Below are positions 16,405-25,900 of a stretch of 54,370 bases of DNA, piece by piece. The notes under the pieces were generated by a model that ran no database searches, had not been told where the DNA came from, and saw only the letters and a list, made by a program, of their open reading frames with translations. The DNA lies in NCBI GenBank assembly GCA_904419315.1, contig CAJFQY010000029.1, forward strand, positions 1-54,370. Direction: 5' to 3'. Positions within the stretch are counted from its first letter, which is position 1. Each line of letters opens with the position of its first letter. Source of the stretch: Zongyangia gallinarum (GTDB lineage Bacteria; Bacillota; Clostridia; Oscillospirales; Ruminococcaceae). A program made the position numbers and the translations under genes.

Positions 16405-17130
16405 ATCAACCGGATCTATTATGACCTGCATATTCATTCAGCCCTGTCCCCCTGCGGGGACAATGACATGACCCCCAACAACATCGCGGGGATGGCGGCC
16501 CTCAAGGAGCTGGATGTCATTGCCCTGACCGACCACAACTCGGCGAAAAACTGCGGCGCCCTGATGAAGGCGGCGGCCCAGTATCCGCTGATTGTGCTGC
16601 CGGGGATGGAGCTTTGCACCAGCGAGGAAATTCATGTGGTCTGCCTGTTCGATACCCTGGAAAAGGCCATGGCCTTTGACGGATATGTAGACGCCCACTC
16701 CCCGGATGTAAAGAACCGGCCGGAGATCTTTGGAGAACAGCGGATCATGGATGAAAACGACGAGATCACCGGATATGTGGAGAAGCTGCTCATCAACGCC
16801 TCCTCCATTTCGGTGATGGAGGTGGGGCCGCTGGTGGAATCCTTCGGCGGGGTGGCCTATCCGGCCCACATCGACAAAAGCGCCTATTCCCTCCTCTCCA
16901 ATCTGGGATTTCTCCCGCCGGAGTGGCAGTTCCCCCTGTTTGAGGTCAAGGATAAGACCAAGCTTCCCGCTCTGCGGGAACAGCACGACTACCTGCGGCA
17001 GATTAACAGCGTCACCAGCTCCGACGCCCACTATCTGGGGGACATTGCGGAGCGGGAAAACTCGGTGGAACTGGGGAACCTCACCGCCGGGGAATTTTTT
17101 GAGGCGCTGAAAAGGGGATTTTCCTTCTAA
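16405..17130 (+). CDS. PHP-domain phosphoesterase (apparent ATC start)
   Basis: A 241-residue metal-dependent phosphoesterase of the PHP superfamily. All metal-binding segments are present: YDLHIHSALSPCGD at the extreme N-terminus, ALTDHN, PGMELCTSEEIHVVCLF, YPAHIDKS and SSDAHYLGD. The first motif lies upstream of the first ATG (16468), so translation must begin earlier. A perfect AAGGAGG (16390-16396) sits 8 nt before an ATC codon at 16405, and no ATG, GTG or TTG is in frame between the upstream stop (16348) and the motif. It follows the sensory hydrogenase cluster and was probably its last gene before array D intervened. Confidence 0.8.
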   Translation: MNRIYYDLHIHSALSPCGDNDMTPNNIAGMAALKELDVIALTDHNSAKNCGALMKAAAQYPLIVLPGMELCTSEEIHVVCLFDTLEKAMAFDGYVDAHSPDVKNRPEIFGEQRIMDENDEITGYVEKLLINASSISVMEVGPLVESFGGVAYPAHIDKSAYSLLSNLGFLPPEWQFPLFEVKDKTKLPALREQHDYLRQINSVTSSDAHYLGDIAERENSVELGNLTAGEFFEALKRGFSF

Positions 17131-17152
17131 AGGAGAGAGACGTCATAGAAAA

Positions 17153-17192
17153 GAGGCTGTCACCGGCCATTGGGCCGGGGACGGCTTTTTTT
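17153..17192 (+). terminator. Intrinsic terminator after PHP gene
   Basis: An imperfect stem GGCTGTCACCGGCC-ATTG-GGCCGGGGACGGC followed by seven T. It ends the 13-17 kb cluster. Confidence 0.8.
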
Positions 17193-17270
17193 GCGGGCAG
17201 GGCAGGGAGGCCGTGGCAGAAAAAGGAAGGAACTCCATCTTTTGGCGTGGGAAATATTGCCGGAAAATTG

Positions 17271-17299
17271 TTGCCATACCGGGGGCAATCAAGTATAAT
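17271..17299 (+). promoter_or_regulatory. Promoter of the nitrilase-fold gene pair
   Basis: TTGCCA (17271-17276), 17-nt spacer, TATAAT (17294-17299). The leader is about 90 nt. Confidence 0.8.
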
Positions 17300-17394
17300 T
17301 TACATTGTAACGTTTTGTCGTGGAAAGTCAGGAAAGGGCAAAACGGCATCCGGCCGGAACCGGCCGGAATCATGGGAACAAAAGAAGTGATTTC

Positions 17395-18111
17395 ATGAAA
17401 AATATCCATATATCCATAGTCCCGCCCTTTGAAAAGCCGGATCCGGCCAGTGATTTGACCGTCTTTTCCCCGGTGAAGGACTATGTACCCGAATATGACA
17501 CCAAGGACTACCTATCCCAGTGCATGGAATATGCCATCAAATACGGCACCTACCTGGTGCCGGCGGTGTTTTCGGCCTTTGACTACCTGTGCATGACCAT
17601 CATCGACCGGGAGGGGAATATCCTGGGCGCCCAGCGGGCCACCCATCTCAATTCCCTGGCCCTGGGCCACTTCCGCAAGGCGGAGAGCCTGAAGATTTTC
17701 TCCACCGAGCTGGGGAACGTCTTCCTCTGCGTGGATGTGGATATCTACCACCCCTATCTGCTGCGGATGGCGAAAGCCATGGGCGCCCAGCTGGTGGTGT
17801 CCTCCCAGTACTTCCAGAACCGGGATTACAACCGGAACCGGATCCTCTCCGGCCCCTGGAACACGGCCCAGCAGCACAGCCTGGTGGTGGCCAGCGCCAG
17901 CAACAAGCGGGCCTGCGTCACCGCGCCCTGCGCCGCCACCGAGGACGGCAGCGGGTTTGTGGTCTATCCCACCCCCACCCTGACCCTCTCGGCCCAGGTG
18001 GATGTGGAGGCCGCTGTGCCCGCCGTCTTTGACACCCCGCTGCCCAGCTTCCTGTCCCACGGCTTTATGCGGACCAACGCGGAATATCTGATGGGGGGCG
18101 GGAAGGAATGA
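17395..18111 (+). CDS. Nitrilase-fold protein lacking catalytic residues (short copy)
   Basis: A 238-residue protein resembling the carbon-nitrogen hydrolase fold from the second strand block onward (YAIKYGTYLVPAVFSAFDYL, IIDREGNILGAQRATHLN, FLCVDVDIYHPYLLRMAKAMGAQLVV). Aligned by eye to the family, the catalytic Lys position in YRKxHL is Ala (QRATHL) and the Cys in ICYDxxFP is Asp (VDVDIYHP). The N-terminal half carrying the catalytic Glu is reduced or absent. It is therefore probably a non-catalytic relative or pseudo-subunit. The next gene overlaps it by 4 nt, which suggests the two products associate. Confidence 0.7.
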   Translation: MKNIHISIVPPFEKPDPASDLTVFSPVKDYVPEYDTKDYLSQCMEYAIKYGTYLVPAVFSAFDYLCMTIIDREGNILGAQRATHLNSLALGHFRKAESLKIFSTELGNVFLCVDVDIYHPYLLRMAKAMGAQLVVSSQYFQNRDYNRNRILSGPWNTAQQHSLVVASASNKRACVTAPCAATEDGSGFVVYPTPTLTLSAQVDVEAAVPAVFDTPLPSFLSHGFMRTNAEYLMGGGKE

Positions 18112-19277
18112 AGGGATTTTCCCTGCGCATGGCGCGAAAGAAGATTATTTCCAAAACCAAGGCGAAAAAGCTGCTGGAGATGATTGACAACCTGGAAGTG
18201 ATGCCCAGCGGCAACCTGAAACATATTGACCTTGCCGACATCAAGGTAGCGGCGATGAGCGTGACAGCCAAGACCTATTCCGGGCTGTTTGACTATATCG
18301 CCGATATGAACGCCTATGTCCAGAAGGCCCGGGAGGAAGGGGCCCAGCTGGTGGTCTTCCCCGAGTATACCGGCATGCTGCTCCTGTCGGCCCTGCCGGT
18401 GTGGAAGCCTCTGTCCCGGGAGCTGGCCGCCGCCCAGGACCTGGAGGAGGCCCTGGGGATGATCGCCGACGTCATGGAGGAGCTTTCCGGGGTCATCGGC
18501 GACGTCTACCTGACCATATTCTCCGAGCTGGCAAGGCTCCACGACATCTATATCCTAGGCGGCTCCATCCTCTGTATGGAGGAGGACAGGCTTTATAACC
18601 GGGCCACCCTCTTTGACCGGTACGGCTACATGGTCCTGACCCAGGACAAGATCTTTCTATCCGCCCTGGAGCGGAAGATGGGCCTGGCTTCCGGCCGGGA
18701 AACCGCTGTGGCGGATACCGAAATCGGCTCCATGGCCGTCCTTGTAGGGGACGACGCCAAATATTTTGAGGTGGCGGATATCGCCGCCCGGAAGGGGGCC
18801 CGGCTCCTGCTCAACTGCGACCTGGCCCTGGGGCCCTATAATCCCTACGCGGCCCAGGTGGGGCTGGAGATGCGGGTCCAGGAGGCACGGGCTTACGGCG
18901 TCAAGTCGGTGCTGGTAGGGGAGATGCCCTTTGAGACAAAGCTTTACGCCAAATCGGGAATCTATGCCCCCTTCCTTTCCACCAACGACCTGTCAGGGGT
19001 GCTGGCCCAGGCCGACAGCTATATGCATGACGCGGTCCTCACCGAATCCATCGACTATGCCCGGCTGGAATACGCGGAGGACATCTATACCCACGACACC
19101 AATGAGGGGCTTCTGCGGAAAAACGCCCCCAAATGCTATCAGGTCCTGTCCATGGCCCCGCCCCAGGTCGGCGCCGCTCTGGTAGGATCCCAGCCCCCGG
19201 CGGCAGAGGAGGAACCTTTGCCGGAGGAGGTCCCAGAGGAAGAGAAGGAGCCGGTGGGAAACGAGGCAAGTCTCTAA
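18108..19277 (+). CDS. Nitrilase-fold protein with Cys-to-Gly at the nucleophile position
   Basis: A 389-residue carbon-nitrogen hydrolase homologue. The catalytic Glu is plausible in LVVFPEYTG and the Lys in TQDKIFLSALERK. The nucleophile segment reads VLVGDDAKYFEVAD where active enzymes read ICYDxxFPE, so the cysteine appears to be Gly. The C-terminal 35 residues are a disordered Pro/Glu-rich tail (EEEPLPEEVPEEEKEP). The ATG at 18108 overlaps the upstream gene as ATGA, with GGGAAGGA as ribosome site. Loss of the nucleophile in both neighbours argues for a retained structural or ligand-binding role, not decay. Confidence 0.75.
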   Translation: MKGFSLRMARKKIISKTKAKKLLEMIDNLEVMPSGNLKHIDLADIKVAAMSVTAKTYSGLFDYIADMNAYVQKAREEGAQLVVFPEYTGMLLLSALPVWKPLSRELAAAQDLEEALGMIADVMEELSGVIGDVYLTIFSELARLHDIYILGGSILCMEEDRLYNRATLFDRYGYMVLTQDKIFLSALERKMGLASGRETAVADTEIGSMAVLVGDDAKYFEVADIAARKGARLLLNCDLALGPYNPYAAQVGLEMRVQEARAYGVKSVLVGEMPFETKLYAKSGIYAPFLSTNDLSGVLAQADSYMHDAVLTESIDYARLEYAEDIYTHDTNEGLLRKNAPKCYQVLSMAPPQVGAALVGSQPPAAEEEPLPEEVPEEEKEPVGNEASL

Positions 19278-19299
19278 GATTGCGAGGAGGTTCTGGCCT

Positions 19300-19530
19300 A
19301 TGAAATGTCCCTTTTGCGGCGGCGAGATGGAGGAAGGCCTTTTGATCAGCCGGGGCTACAACTACTTTTTACCCAGCGGGGAGCGCCCTCCATGGACGGT
19401 CATCCCGCCCAAAAGCAGCCTGGAAAAGAAGAACGCCGTCCTCCTGCCCCCAGACCGGTGGGAGGTTCCCCCCAACTGGCCCCAGGCCCATTGCTGCCGG
19501 AAGTGCCGAAAGATCATCATCGACTATTGA
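19300..19530 (+). CDS. Small zinc-ribbon protein (DUF6487-like)
   Basis: A 76-residue protein with two cysteine pairs, CPFCGGEMEEG at the N-terminus and HCCRKCRKI at the C-terminus, separated by a Pro/Trp-rich middle (PPWTVIPPKSS, WEVPPNWPQ). This resembles a family of small metal-binding proteins of unknown function common in gut Firmicutes. It starts with ATG 11 nt after GAGGAGG and is 22 nt behind the nitrilase-fold gene, so it is probably in the same operon. A terminator follows. Confidence 0.75.
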   Translation: MKCPFCGGEMEEGLLISRGYNYFLPSGERPPWTVIPPKSSLEKKNAVLLPPDRWEVPPNWPQAHCCRKCRKIIIDY

Positions 19531-19559
19531 CCGCCGCCCCAGCGGGTGCAAAGCAGAAG

Positions 19560-19599
19560 AAAAGGGTGGAGAAACCATTTGGTTTCTCCACCCTTCGTT
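19560..19599. terminator. Bidirectional intrinsic terminator
   Basis: AAAGGGTGGAGAAACC / GGTTTCTCCACCCTT between the convergent zinc-ribbon and CBS-protein genes. Confidence 0.88.
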
Positions 19600-19606
19600 G
19601 TTTTTA

Positions 19607-20974
19607 TCAGCGCCCGTCCTCTTTTTCATCCGGAGCCTCCTCCGGCGGGGGCGGGGGCAGAAGGACGGCTTTGACCCGGGTAATCCGGCGCTCCGCGATG
19701 CTGGTGGCGGTGAAGCGCACCCCGCCCAGTTCCACCGAGGGGGTTTCCTCCTCCCCAGGGATCCGGCCCAGCATATCGATGATCAGGCCGCCCAGGGTAT
19801 CCACATCCAGCTCGGAGTCCTCCTCCACCAGCTTGACTCCCAGCTTCTTTTCCACATCGTCCAGGTCGGCGCCGCCGTCAATGGACCAGGTGTGGTCGTC
19901 AATCTGGTAGAACTCTTCCTCCTCGTCGTCATACTCGTCCTGGATATTGCCCACAATGGATTCCAGCACGTCCTCCATGGTGACAATGCCGGAGGTACCG
20001 CCATATTCGTCCACCACCACAGCCAGCTGCATCCTCCGCTCGGTGAACTGGGTGAACAACTCCTTTAACCGGGTGGATTCGGGGACAAAGAAGAGGGGGC
20101 GCAGGTAGTGTTCCACGTGGAACTCCGGAGCGCTGCCGCCGCTGATCAGCTTGAGCAGGTCTTTGACATAGATGACCCCCACAATGTTGTCAATATCCTC
20201 CTGATAGACCGGGATTCGGGAATAGCCTTCGGTGATGGCCACATCCAGCACCTCATCCAGAGAGGAATCTATGGGCACCGCGGAAATTTCGGTGCGGTGG
20301 GTCATGATCTCCTCCGCCGTGGTGTCGTCAAACTCGAAGATGTTGTTAATCATCTCCTTCTGGCTTTCCTCGATGACCCCTTTTTCGTTGCCCACATCCA
20401 CCATCATCCGGATTTCCTCTTCGGTGACCAGCTCCTCCTGGCCCTTGGGGTCAAAGCCCAGCAGCTTGGAGAAGGCGTTGGAAAACTTGACCGTCACAAA
20501 CCGGAAGGGCCGGGCGATGTGGAGGATGAGGGTGAGCAGGCCCACCGTGGCAAGGGCCACGCCCTCCGGGTTTTTCCCGGCGATATTCTTGGGCAGGTAG
20601 GTGGCCAGCACCAGGACGACAAAGCAGGTGACAAGGGCGATGGCCGCCGCCAGCAGGGTGCTGGCAAGTCCCTGGGACAGCCCCAGGGAGGAGAGCCAGG
20701 GCCAGAGGGCCTGGTATCCGGTCAGGGTGGTGAGGATGGTGATGAGCACCGTAAAAAAGTGGGAGAGCAGCAGGGTGCTGTCCCCATAATTGGTGGGCTC
20801 GCTGGTCAGCTTGGCAATCCGCTTTGCCTTTTCGTTGCCCTCGTCGCACAGCTTGCGGATCCGGGCGTCCGGGAACAGGACAATGGAGGTCTTGCTGCAC
20901 ATAATAAACGCTTTGAGAAAGAGGGCCGCCAGCAGGATGACCAGGCGGAGCATGAAATTACCGTCGGGGTCCAT
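19607..20974 (-). CDS. HlyC/CorC (CNNM) family membrane protein with CBS pair
   Basis: A 455-residue integral membrane protein of the DUF21/CNNM family, linked to Mg2+/Co2+ efflux or resistance. The N-terminal membrane helices (LRLVILLAALFLKAFI, FFTVLITILTTLTGY, and two more before residue 160) are followed by a pair of CBS domains (about 215-330; MTHRTEISAVPIDSSLDEVLD and YLRPLFFVPESTRLKELF). The C-terminal CorC_HlyC domain includes WSIDGGADLDDVEKKLG. Members bind adenine nucleotides in the CBS pair. It has its own TTGACA/TATAAT promoter and ends at a shared terminator. Confidence 0.9.
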   Translation of the reverse strand: MDPDGNFMLRLVILLAALFLKAFIMCSKTSIVLFPDARIRKLCDEGNEKAKRIAKLTSEPTNYGDSTLLLSHFFTVLITILTTLTGYQALWPWLSSLGLSQGLASTLLAAAIALVTCFVVLVLATYLPKNIAGKNPEGVALATVGLLTLILHIARPFRFVTVKFSNAFSKLLGFDPKGQEELVTEEEIRMMVDVGNEKGVIEESQKEMINNIFEFDDTTAEEIMTHRTEISAVPIDSSLDEVLDVAITEGYSRIPVYQEDIDNIVGVIYVKDLLKLISGGSAPEFHVEHYLRPLFFVPESTRLKELFTQFTERRMQLAVVVDEYGGTSGIVTMEDVLESIVGNIQDEYDDEEEEFYQIDDHTWSIDGGADLDDVEKKLGVKLVEEDSELDVDTLGGLIIDMLGRIPGEEETPSVELGGVRFTATSIAERRITRVKAVLLPPPPPEEAPDEKEDGR

Positions 20975-21029
20975 GATAAAACTCCTTTGTGTTCAAAATA
21001 ATAAAAGATTTATGGATATAATTAATTAT

Positions 21030-21059
21030 ATTATACATCCCTCCCAAGACCTCTGTCAA
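21030..21059 (-). promoter_or_regulatory. Promoter of the CBS/CorC gene
   Basis: Minus-strand TTGACA (21054-21059), 18-nt spacer, TATAAT (21030-21035). The -35 box lies 5 nt from the edge of array E. Confidence 0.85.
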
Positions 21060-21063
21060 TTTC

Positions 21064-21468
21064 CCCACCTACCGGTGGGCGGGCAGTGCCCGCAGCCAAG
21101 CCGCGGTGCGGCACAATGGATAACCCAGTCGCGGGTGACGCGGCAGTGGCGCGAATAAAACTGGAGGCGCGTCATCCACGCCGGTAGGCGCGCGTGAGAC
21201 GCGACAGTGTTGCAGATAAAACCCGGGGCGCGCCGGCTCCCGCCGGGGGAAGTCACGCTGATGTGTCAATCGCAACGTAATTGCGGGCATCGCGGGCAGC
21301 GAGTCGCCGCTGCCAAATCGCGGATAGGCACTGGCGGTAACCCATTCGCGTGAGACGCGGCAATGGCGCGGACAAGACCAAAAGCGCGTTTTGCCCGCCG
21401 CAAGGCGCGCGTGAGCCGCGGCAGTGTTGCAGATAAAACCCGGGGCGCGGCATGCCGCCCGCTAGGGC
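21064..21468 (+). repeat. Mosaic intergenic repeat array E
   Basis: Four to five units in + orientation, opening with the hairpin CCCACCTACCGGTGGG (21064-21079) and closing with GCCCGCTAGGGC. It lies between the promoter of the CBS gene and the low-GC oxidoreductase gene. The 160 nt from 21469 to 21634 are AT-rich, non-repeat sequence belonging to the acquired gene. Confidence 0.9.
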
Positions 21469-21558
21469 AAAGCCTCATGGGCTATGTATGAAGTAATGTA
21501 TGGAAAATCTCCTGCTATTTCTGCATGAATTCTTAGTTTAGACACCTTCCCGGATAGC

Positions 21559-21587
21559 TTGACATACACCATATTTAGGTATATCGT
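21559..21587 (+). promoter_or_regulatory. Putative promoter of the flavin oxidoreductase gene
   Basis: TTGACA (21559-21564), then TATCGT at 17-nt spacing, or TATATC at 15. The -10 is imperfect. Confidence 0.5.
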
Positions 21588-21634
21588 GAAACTAATTAGG
21601 GCTTTTTATTGTTTTCTTAGAAAGGAAGACTGAT

Positions 21635-22204
21635 ATGAAAAAAATATTATTTATCAACGCTTGTATTAGACCTCATTCACGCACCCTTTTACTGGCGCGA
21701 GAAGTGCTAAAAAAGTTAGATGGCGAAATAGAAGAAGTAAATCTTTGTCATGAAAATATTTATCCCCTTGATTGGGAACACTTGGAAGAAAGAGACCAGC
21801 TTGTTATGCAAAAGGATTTTTCGGCCCCAATATTTAAATATGCAAATCAATTTATAAGGGCAGATGAAATTCTAATTGCCGCACCTTGCTGGGATTCAGC
21901 CTTCCCATCTATCTTGAAGGTATATCTTGAACATGTAACAATAGCTGGATTGACATTTCAATATACGCCAAAGGGGATATCGATAGGGTCATGCAACGCC
22001 AAGAGGATGATTTATGTAACAACAGCAGGAGGCCCCTTTGCAAACCAAACGCAAGGATATGATTACATAAAAACTCTAGCCAGCAGTTTTTACGGGATAC
22101 CAAATGTCTTGTGTTTTAAAGCGGAAAATCTTGATATCCAAGGCGTTGATGTTAACAGCATCATTCAAAGGGCGCTGGAAGAGATAAAAGCTGCTGACCT
22201 ATAG
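21635..22204 (+). CDS. Flavodoxin-fold NAD(P)H oxidoreductase (azoreductase/quinone reductase-like)
   Basis: A 189-residue FMN-binding oxidoreductase of the Flavodoxin_2 family, which reduces quinones, azo dyes or similar acceptors with NAD(P)H. Family features are MKKILFINACIRPHSRTLLLA (phosphate-binding loop), ILIAAPCWDSAFPSILKVYLEHV and YVTTAGGPFA. The ATG follows AGAAAGGAAG. Base composition is strikingly AT-rich compared with every other gene here (codons such as AAA, ATA, GAA, TTT dominate). The gene sits alone between arrays E and F, both in the same orientation, so horizontal acquisition is likely. Confidence 0.87.
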   Translation: MKKILFINACIRPHSRTLLLAREVLKKLDGEIEEVNLCHENIYPLDWEHLEERDQLVMQKDFSAPIFKYANQFIRADEILIAAPCWDSAFPSILKVYLEHVTIAGLTFQYTPKGISIGSCNAKRMIYVTTAGGPFANQTQGYDYIKTLASSFYGIPNVLCFKAENLDIQGVDVNSIIQRALEEIKAADL

Positions 22205-22220
22205 TGCTTTTCGAATAGAG

Positions 22221-22732
22221 CTGCAAGCCGCCGCAGCCAAATCACGCCACCTACCGGTGGGGGACATCGCGCTGATGTGTCAATCGCAACATAGTCGCGA
22301 GCGACGCAGCAGTGGCTTTAACTAGGCCGTGGGCGCGTCTTGCCCGCCGCTAGGCGCGCCGGCTCCCGCCGGGGGATGTCGCGCTGATGTGTCAATCGCA
22401 ACATAGCCGCCAGCGACGCGGCAGTGGCGCGAATAAAACTGGGGGCGCGACCTGCTCTCCGCAGGAGCGCGCTGATGTGTCAATCGCAACATAGCCGCGA
22501 GCAATGCAGCAGTGGCGCGAATAAAACCTAGGGCGCGGCTTGCTCTCCGCAGGAGCGCGCTGTGGCGTCGTCCGCAACAAAATCGCGTGTGCCGCGGCAA
22601 TGTTTCAAACAAGACTTGGAGCGCGACCTGCCCGCCGCCAGGCGCGCGGGCATCGCGAGCAGTGGCGCGAATAAAACTGGGGGCGCGATCTGCTGCCCGC
22701 TAGGGCCGCGACCTGCTCTCCGCTAGGAGGGG
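22221..22732 (+). repeat. Mosaic intergenic repeat array F
   Basis: About five units in + orientation. Hairpins include CCACCTACCGGTGG (22248-22261), CTCCGCAGGAG forms and CTC-CGCTAG-GAG (22718-22729). The long block GATGTGTCAATCGCAACATAG occurs three times. It begins about 17 nt after the oxidoreductase stop; no conventional terminator separates them. Confidence 0.9.
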
Positions 22733-22974
22733 GCAATGAATGAAAAAGTTTTCACAAAAATGGGGAAAATATTATAAGTTTCATACTTTACTTTATAGGC
22801 CAAAAATGCTAAAATTTGAGGGAAGCAGACACAAGTGAAAGCGGGCCTTTTCAGGCTTTTTTCATGTGGACCTTGTCCTGGGGCATTGCCGGCCCAGGGG
22901 ACAGGGTTAAACTGATGCGGGGTGGTTTTTCCACCCGGCGATTCTGTATCTATCCGAAAGGGAGGAAAACAAAC
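22733..22974 (+). promoter_or_regulatory. PFOR promoter and structured leader
   Basis: A possible promoter is TTTCAC (22750-22755) with TATAAG (22773-22778). The leader contains GCCT-TTTC-AGGC followed by six T (22845-22862), which looks like a small terminator or attenuator. A larger stem (TGTCC.TGGG / CCCA.GGGGACA, about 22874-22905) and GGGTGG/CCACCC near 22920-22936 follow before the ribosome site. A plain long leader is the alternative explanation. Confidence 0.45.
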
Positions 22975-25900
22975 ATGGCAAGAAAAATGAAGACCATGGA
23001 TGGCAACAACGCCGCGGCGTACGTATCCTATTCGTTCACCGATCTGGCGGCCATTTATCCCATCACCCCCTCTTCTGTTATGGCAGAGGTCACGGATAAA
23101 TGGAGTGCCGAGGGCAAGAAGAACATCTTCGGCCAGAAGGTCAAAGTCGTTGAGATGCAGTCGGAGGCAGGTGCCGCAGGTACCGTTCACGGCTCTTTGG
23201 CGGCTGGTGCCCTGACCACCACCTACACCGCTTCTCAGGGACTTCTCCTGATGATCCCCAACATGTATAAAATCGCTGGTGAGCAGCTGCCCGGCGTCAT
23301 CCACTGCTCCGCTCGTGCGCTGGCCAGCCACGCTCTGTCCATCTTCGGCGACCATTCCGACATCTATGCATGCCGTCAGACCGGTTTTGCAATGCTGTGC
23401 TCCACCAACCCCCAGGAGGTTATGGACCTGGGCGCTGTAGCGCATCTGTCCGCCATCAAGGGCAAGGTTCCTTTCCTGCACTTCTTTGACGGCTTCCGCA
23501 CCTCTCACGAGATCCAGAAGATCGAGATGTGGGATCAGGAAGACCTGGCAGATATGCTGGATATGGACGCTGTCGCCGACTTCAGAAAGCATGCCCTCAA
23601 CCCCAACCATCCGGCGCTGCGGGGCTCCGCTCAGAACCCGGACGTCTTCTTCCAGAACAGAGAAGCATGTAACCCCTACTACGACGCTCTGCCCGAGGTC
23701 GTTGAGGACTACATGAAGAAGGTCAACGAGAAGATCGGCACCAACTATCAGCTGTTTAACTATTACGGCGCTCCCGATGCAGAGAACATCATCATCGCTA
23801 TGGGTTCTGTCAACGACACCATCGAGGAGACCATCGATTACCTCAACGCCAACGGCGGCAAATACGGCCTGGTCAAGGTCAGACTGTATCGCCCCTTCTC
23901 CGCGAAACACCTGATCGCTGCTATTCCTGAAACGGTGAAATACATCTCCGTCCTCGACAGAACCAAAGAGCCCGGTTCCATCGGCGAGCCTCTCTATCTG
24001 GATGTCGTAGCAGCTCTGAAAGGCTCCAAGTTCGAGACCATCCCTGTGATGACCGGCCGTTACGGCTTGGGCTCCAAGGACACCACTCCGGCCAACATCA
24101 TCTCTGTTTACAAAAATGCTGAGACCCAGGAGAAGCCCCGCTTCACCATCGGCATTGAGGATGATGTCACCAACCTGTCCCTGCCTGTTGTGGAGAACCC
24201 CGACACCGCTCCGGAGGGCACTACCTCCTGTAAGTTCTGGGGTCTGGGTGCGGACGGCACCGTCGGCGCCAACAAGAACTCCATCAAGATCATCGGCGAC
24301 CACACCGATATGTATGCACAGGCATACTTTGCATATGACTCCAAGAAATCCGGCGGCGTGACCATTTCTCACCTGCGTTTCGGCCACAAGCCCATCAAGT
24401 CCACCTACTTCATCAACAAGGCAAACTTTGTCGCTTGCCACAATCCTTCCTACATCGGCAAATACGATATGGTAGAGGATCTGAAGGACGGCGGCACCTT
24501 CCTGCTCAACTGCGGCTGGGATATGGACGAGATCAATAAGAGAATGCCTGCCAAAGAGAAACGCTATATTGCAGAGCACAACATCAACTTCTACACCATC
24601 GATGGTATCGACATCGGCCGTGAGATCGGCCTGGGCGGCAGAATCAACACCGTCCTGCAGGCAGCCTTCTTCAAACTGGCCAACATCATCCCCATCGATG
24701 ACGCTGTGAAGTATATGAAAGACGCGGCAACCGCTTCCTACTCCAAGAAGGGTGAGAAGATCGTTGCTATGAACCATGCCGCCATCGAGCGCGGTGTCCA
24801 GGACGTCAAGAAGGTCGACGTTCCCGCTGACTGGGCCAATGCTGTGGATGGAGACGCTGTTGAGAACGTTGCTACCGGCAGCCGCAAGGATCTGGTAGAC
24901 TATGTCAACAACATCCAGAACGCCATCAACGCCCAGAGAGGCGACAAGCTGCCTGTTTCCGCCTTTAAGGATCATGTAAACGGCGAATTCCCCCAGGGCT
25001 CCGCTGCTTACGAGAAACGCGGCATCGCTGTGGATGTACCCGAGTGGAATCCTGAAAACTGTATCCAGTGCAACTTCTGCTCTTATGTTTGTCCTCATGC
25101 GGTCATCCGCCCGGTTGTCATGACCGAGGAGGAGGCAAAGAACGCTCCCGAGGGCATGAAGACTGTGGCCATGACCGGTATGCCTGGCTATCAGTTCGCC
25201 ATGACTGTTTCCGCTCTGGACTGCACCGGCTGCGGCAGCTGCGTCAACGTCTGCCCGGGCAAGAAGGGCAACAAGGCTCTGGAGATGAAATCCCTGGATT
25301 CTCAGCTTGCCGAGCAGGAGAGATTCGCATACGGCTACGACCTGCCGGAGAAACCGGAAGTCGCCGCCAAGTTCAAAGATACCACCGTCAAGGGCAGCCA
25401 GTTCAAGCAGCCCCTGCTTGAGTTCTCCGGCGCCTGCGCAGGATGCGGCGAGACCCCCTATGCTAAGCTGGCTACCCAGCTGTGCGGCGACAGAATGATG
25501 ATCGCCAACGCAACTGGATGCTCCTCCATCTGGGGCGGTTCCTCTCCCTCCACTCCTTACACCGTCAACAAGAAGGGCTTCGGTCCCGCATGGGCCAACT
25601 CCCTGTTTGAGGATAACGCCGAGTACGGCTATGGTATGTACCTGGCACAGACCACCATCCGCAACAGCCTCATCGCCAAGGTTGAGGAGATTGCCGCCAA
25701 TGTGGACGGCGCTCTGAAAGAGGCCTGCGACAACTATCTGGCCACCGTCAATGACGGCGCTGCCAACGCAGCAGCCACTGAGGCTCTGGTTGCAGAGCTG
25801 GAGAAAGCCGACTGCGATAAGTGCAAAGCAGTCCTGGCCGACAAGGATTACCTGGCGAAGAAATCCGTCTGGATCCTGGGCGGCGACGGCTGGGCATACG

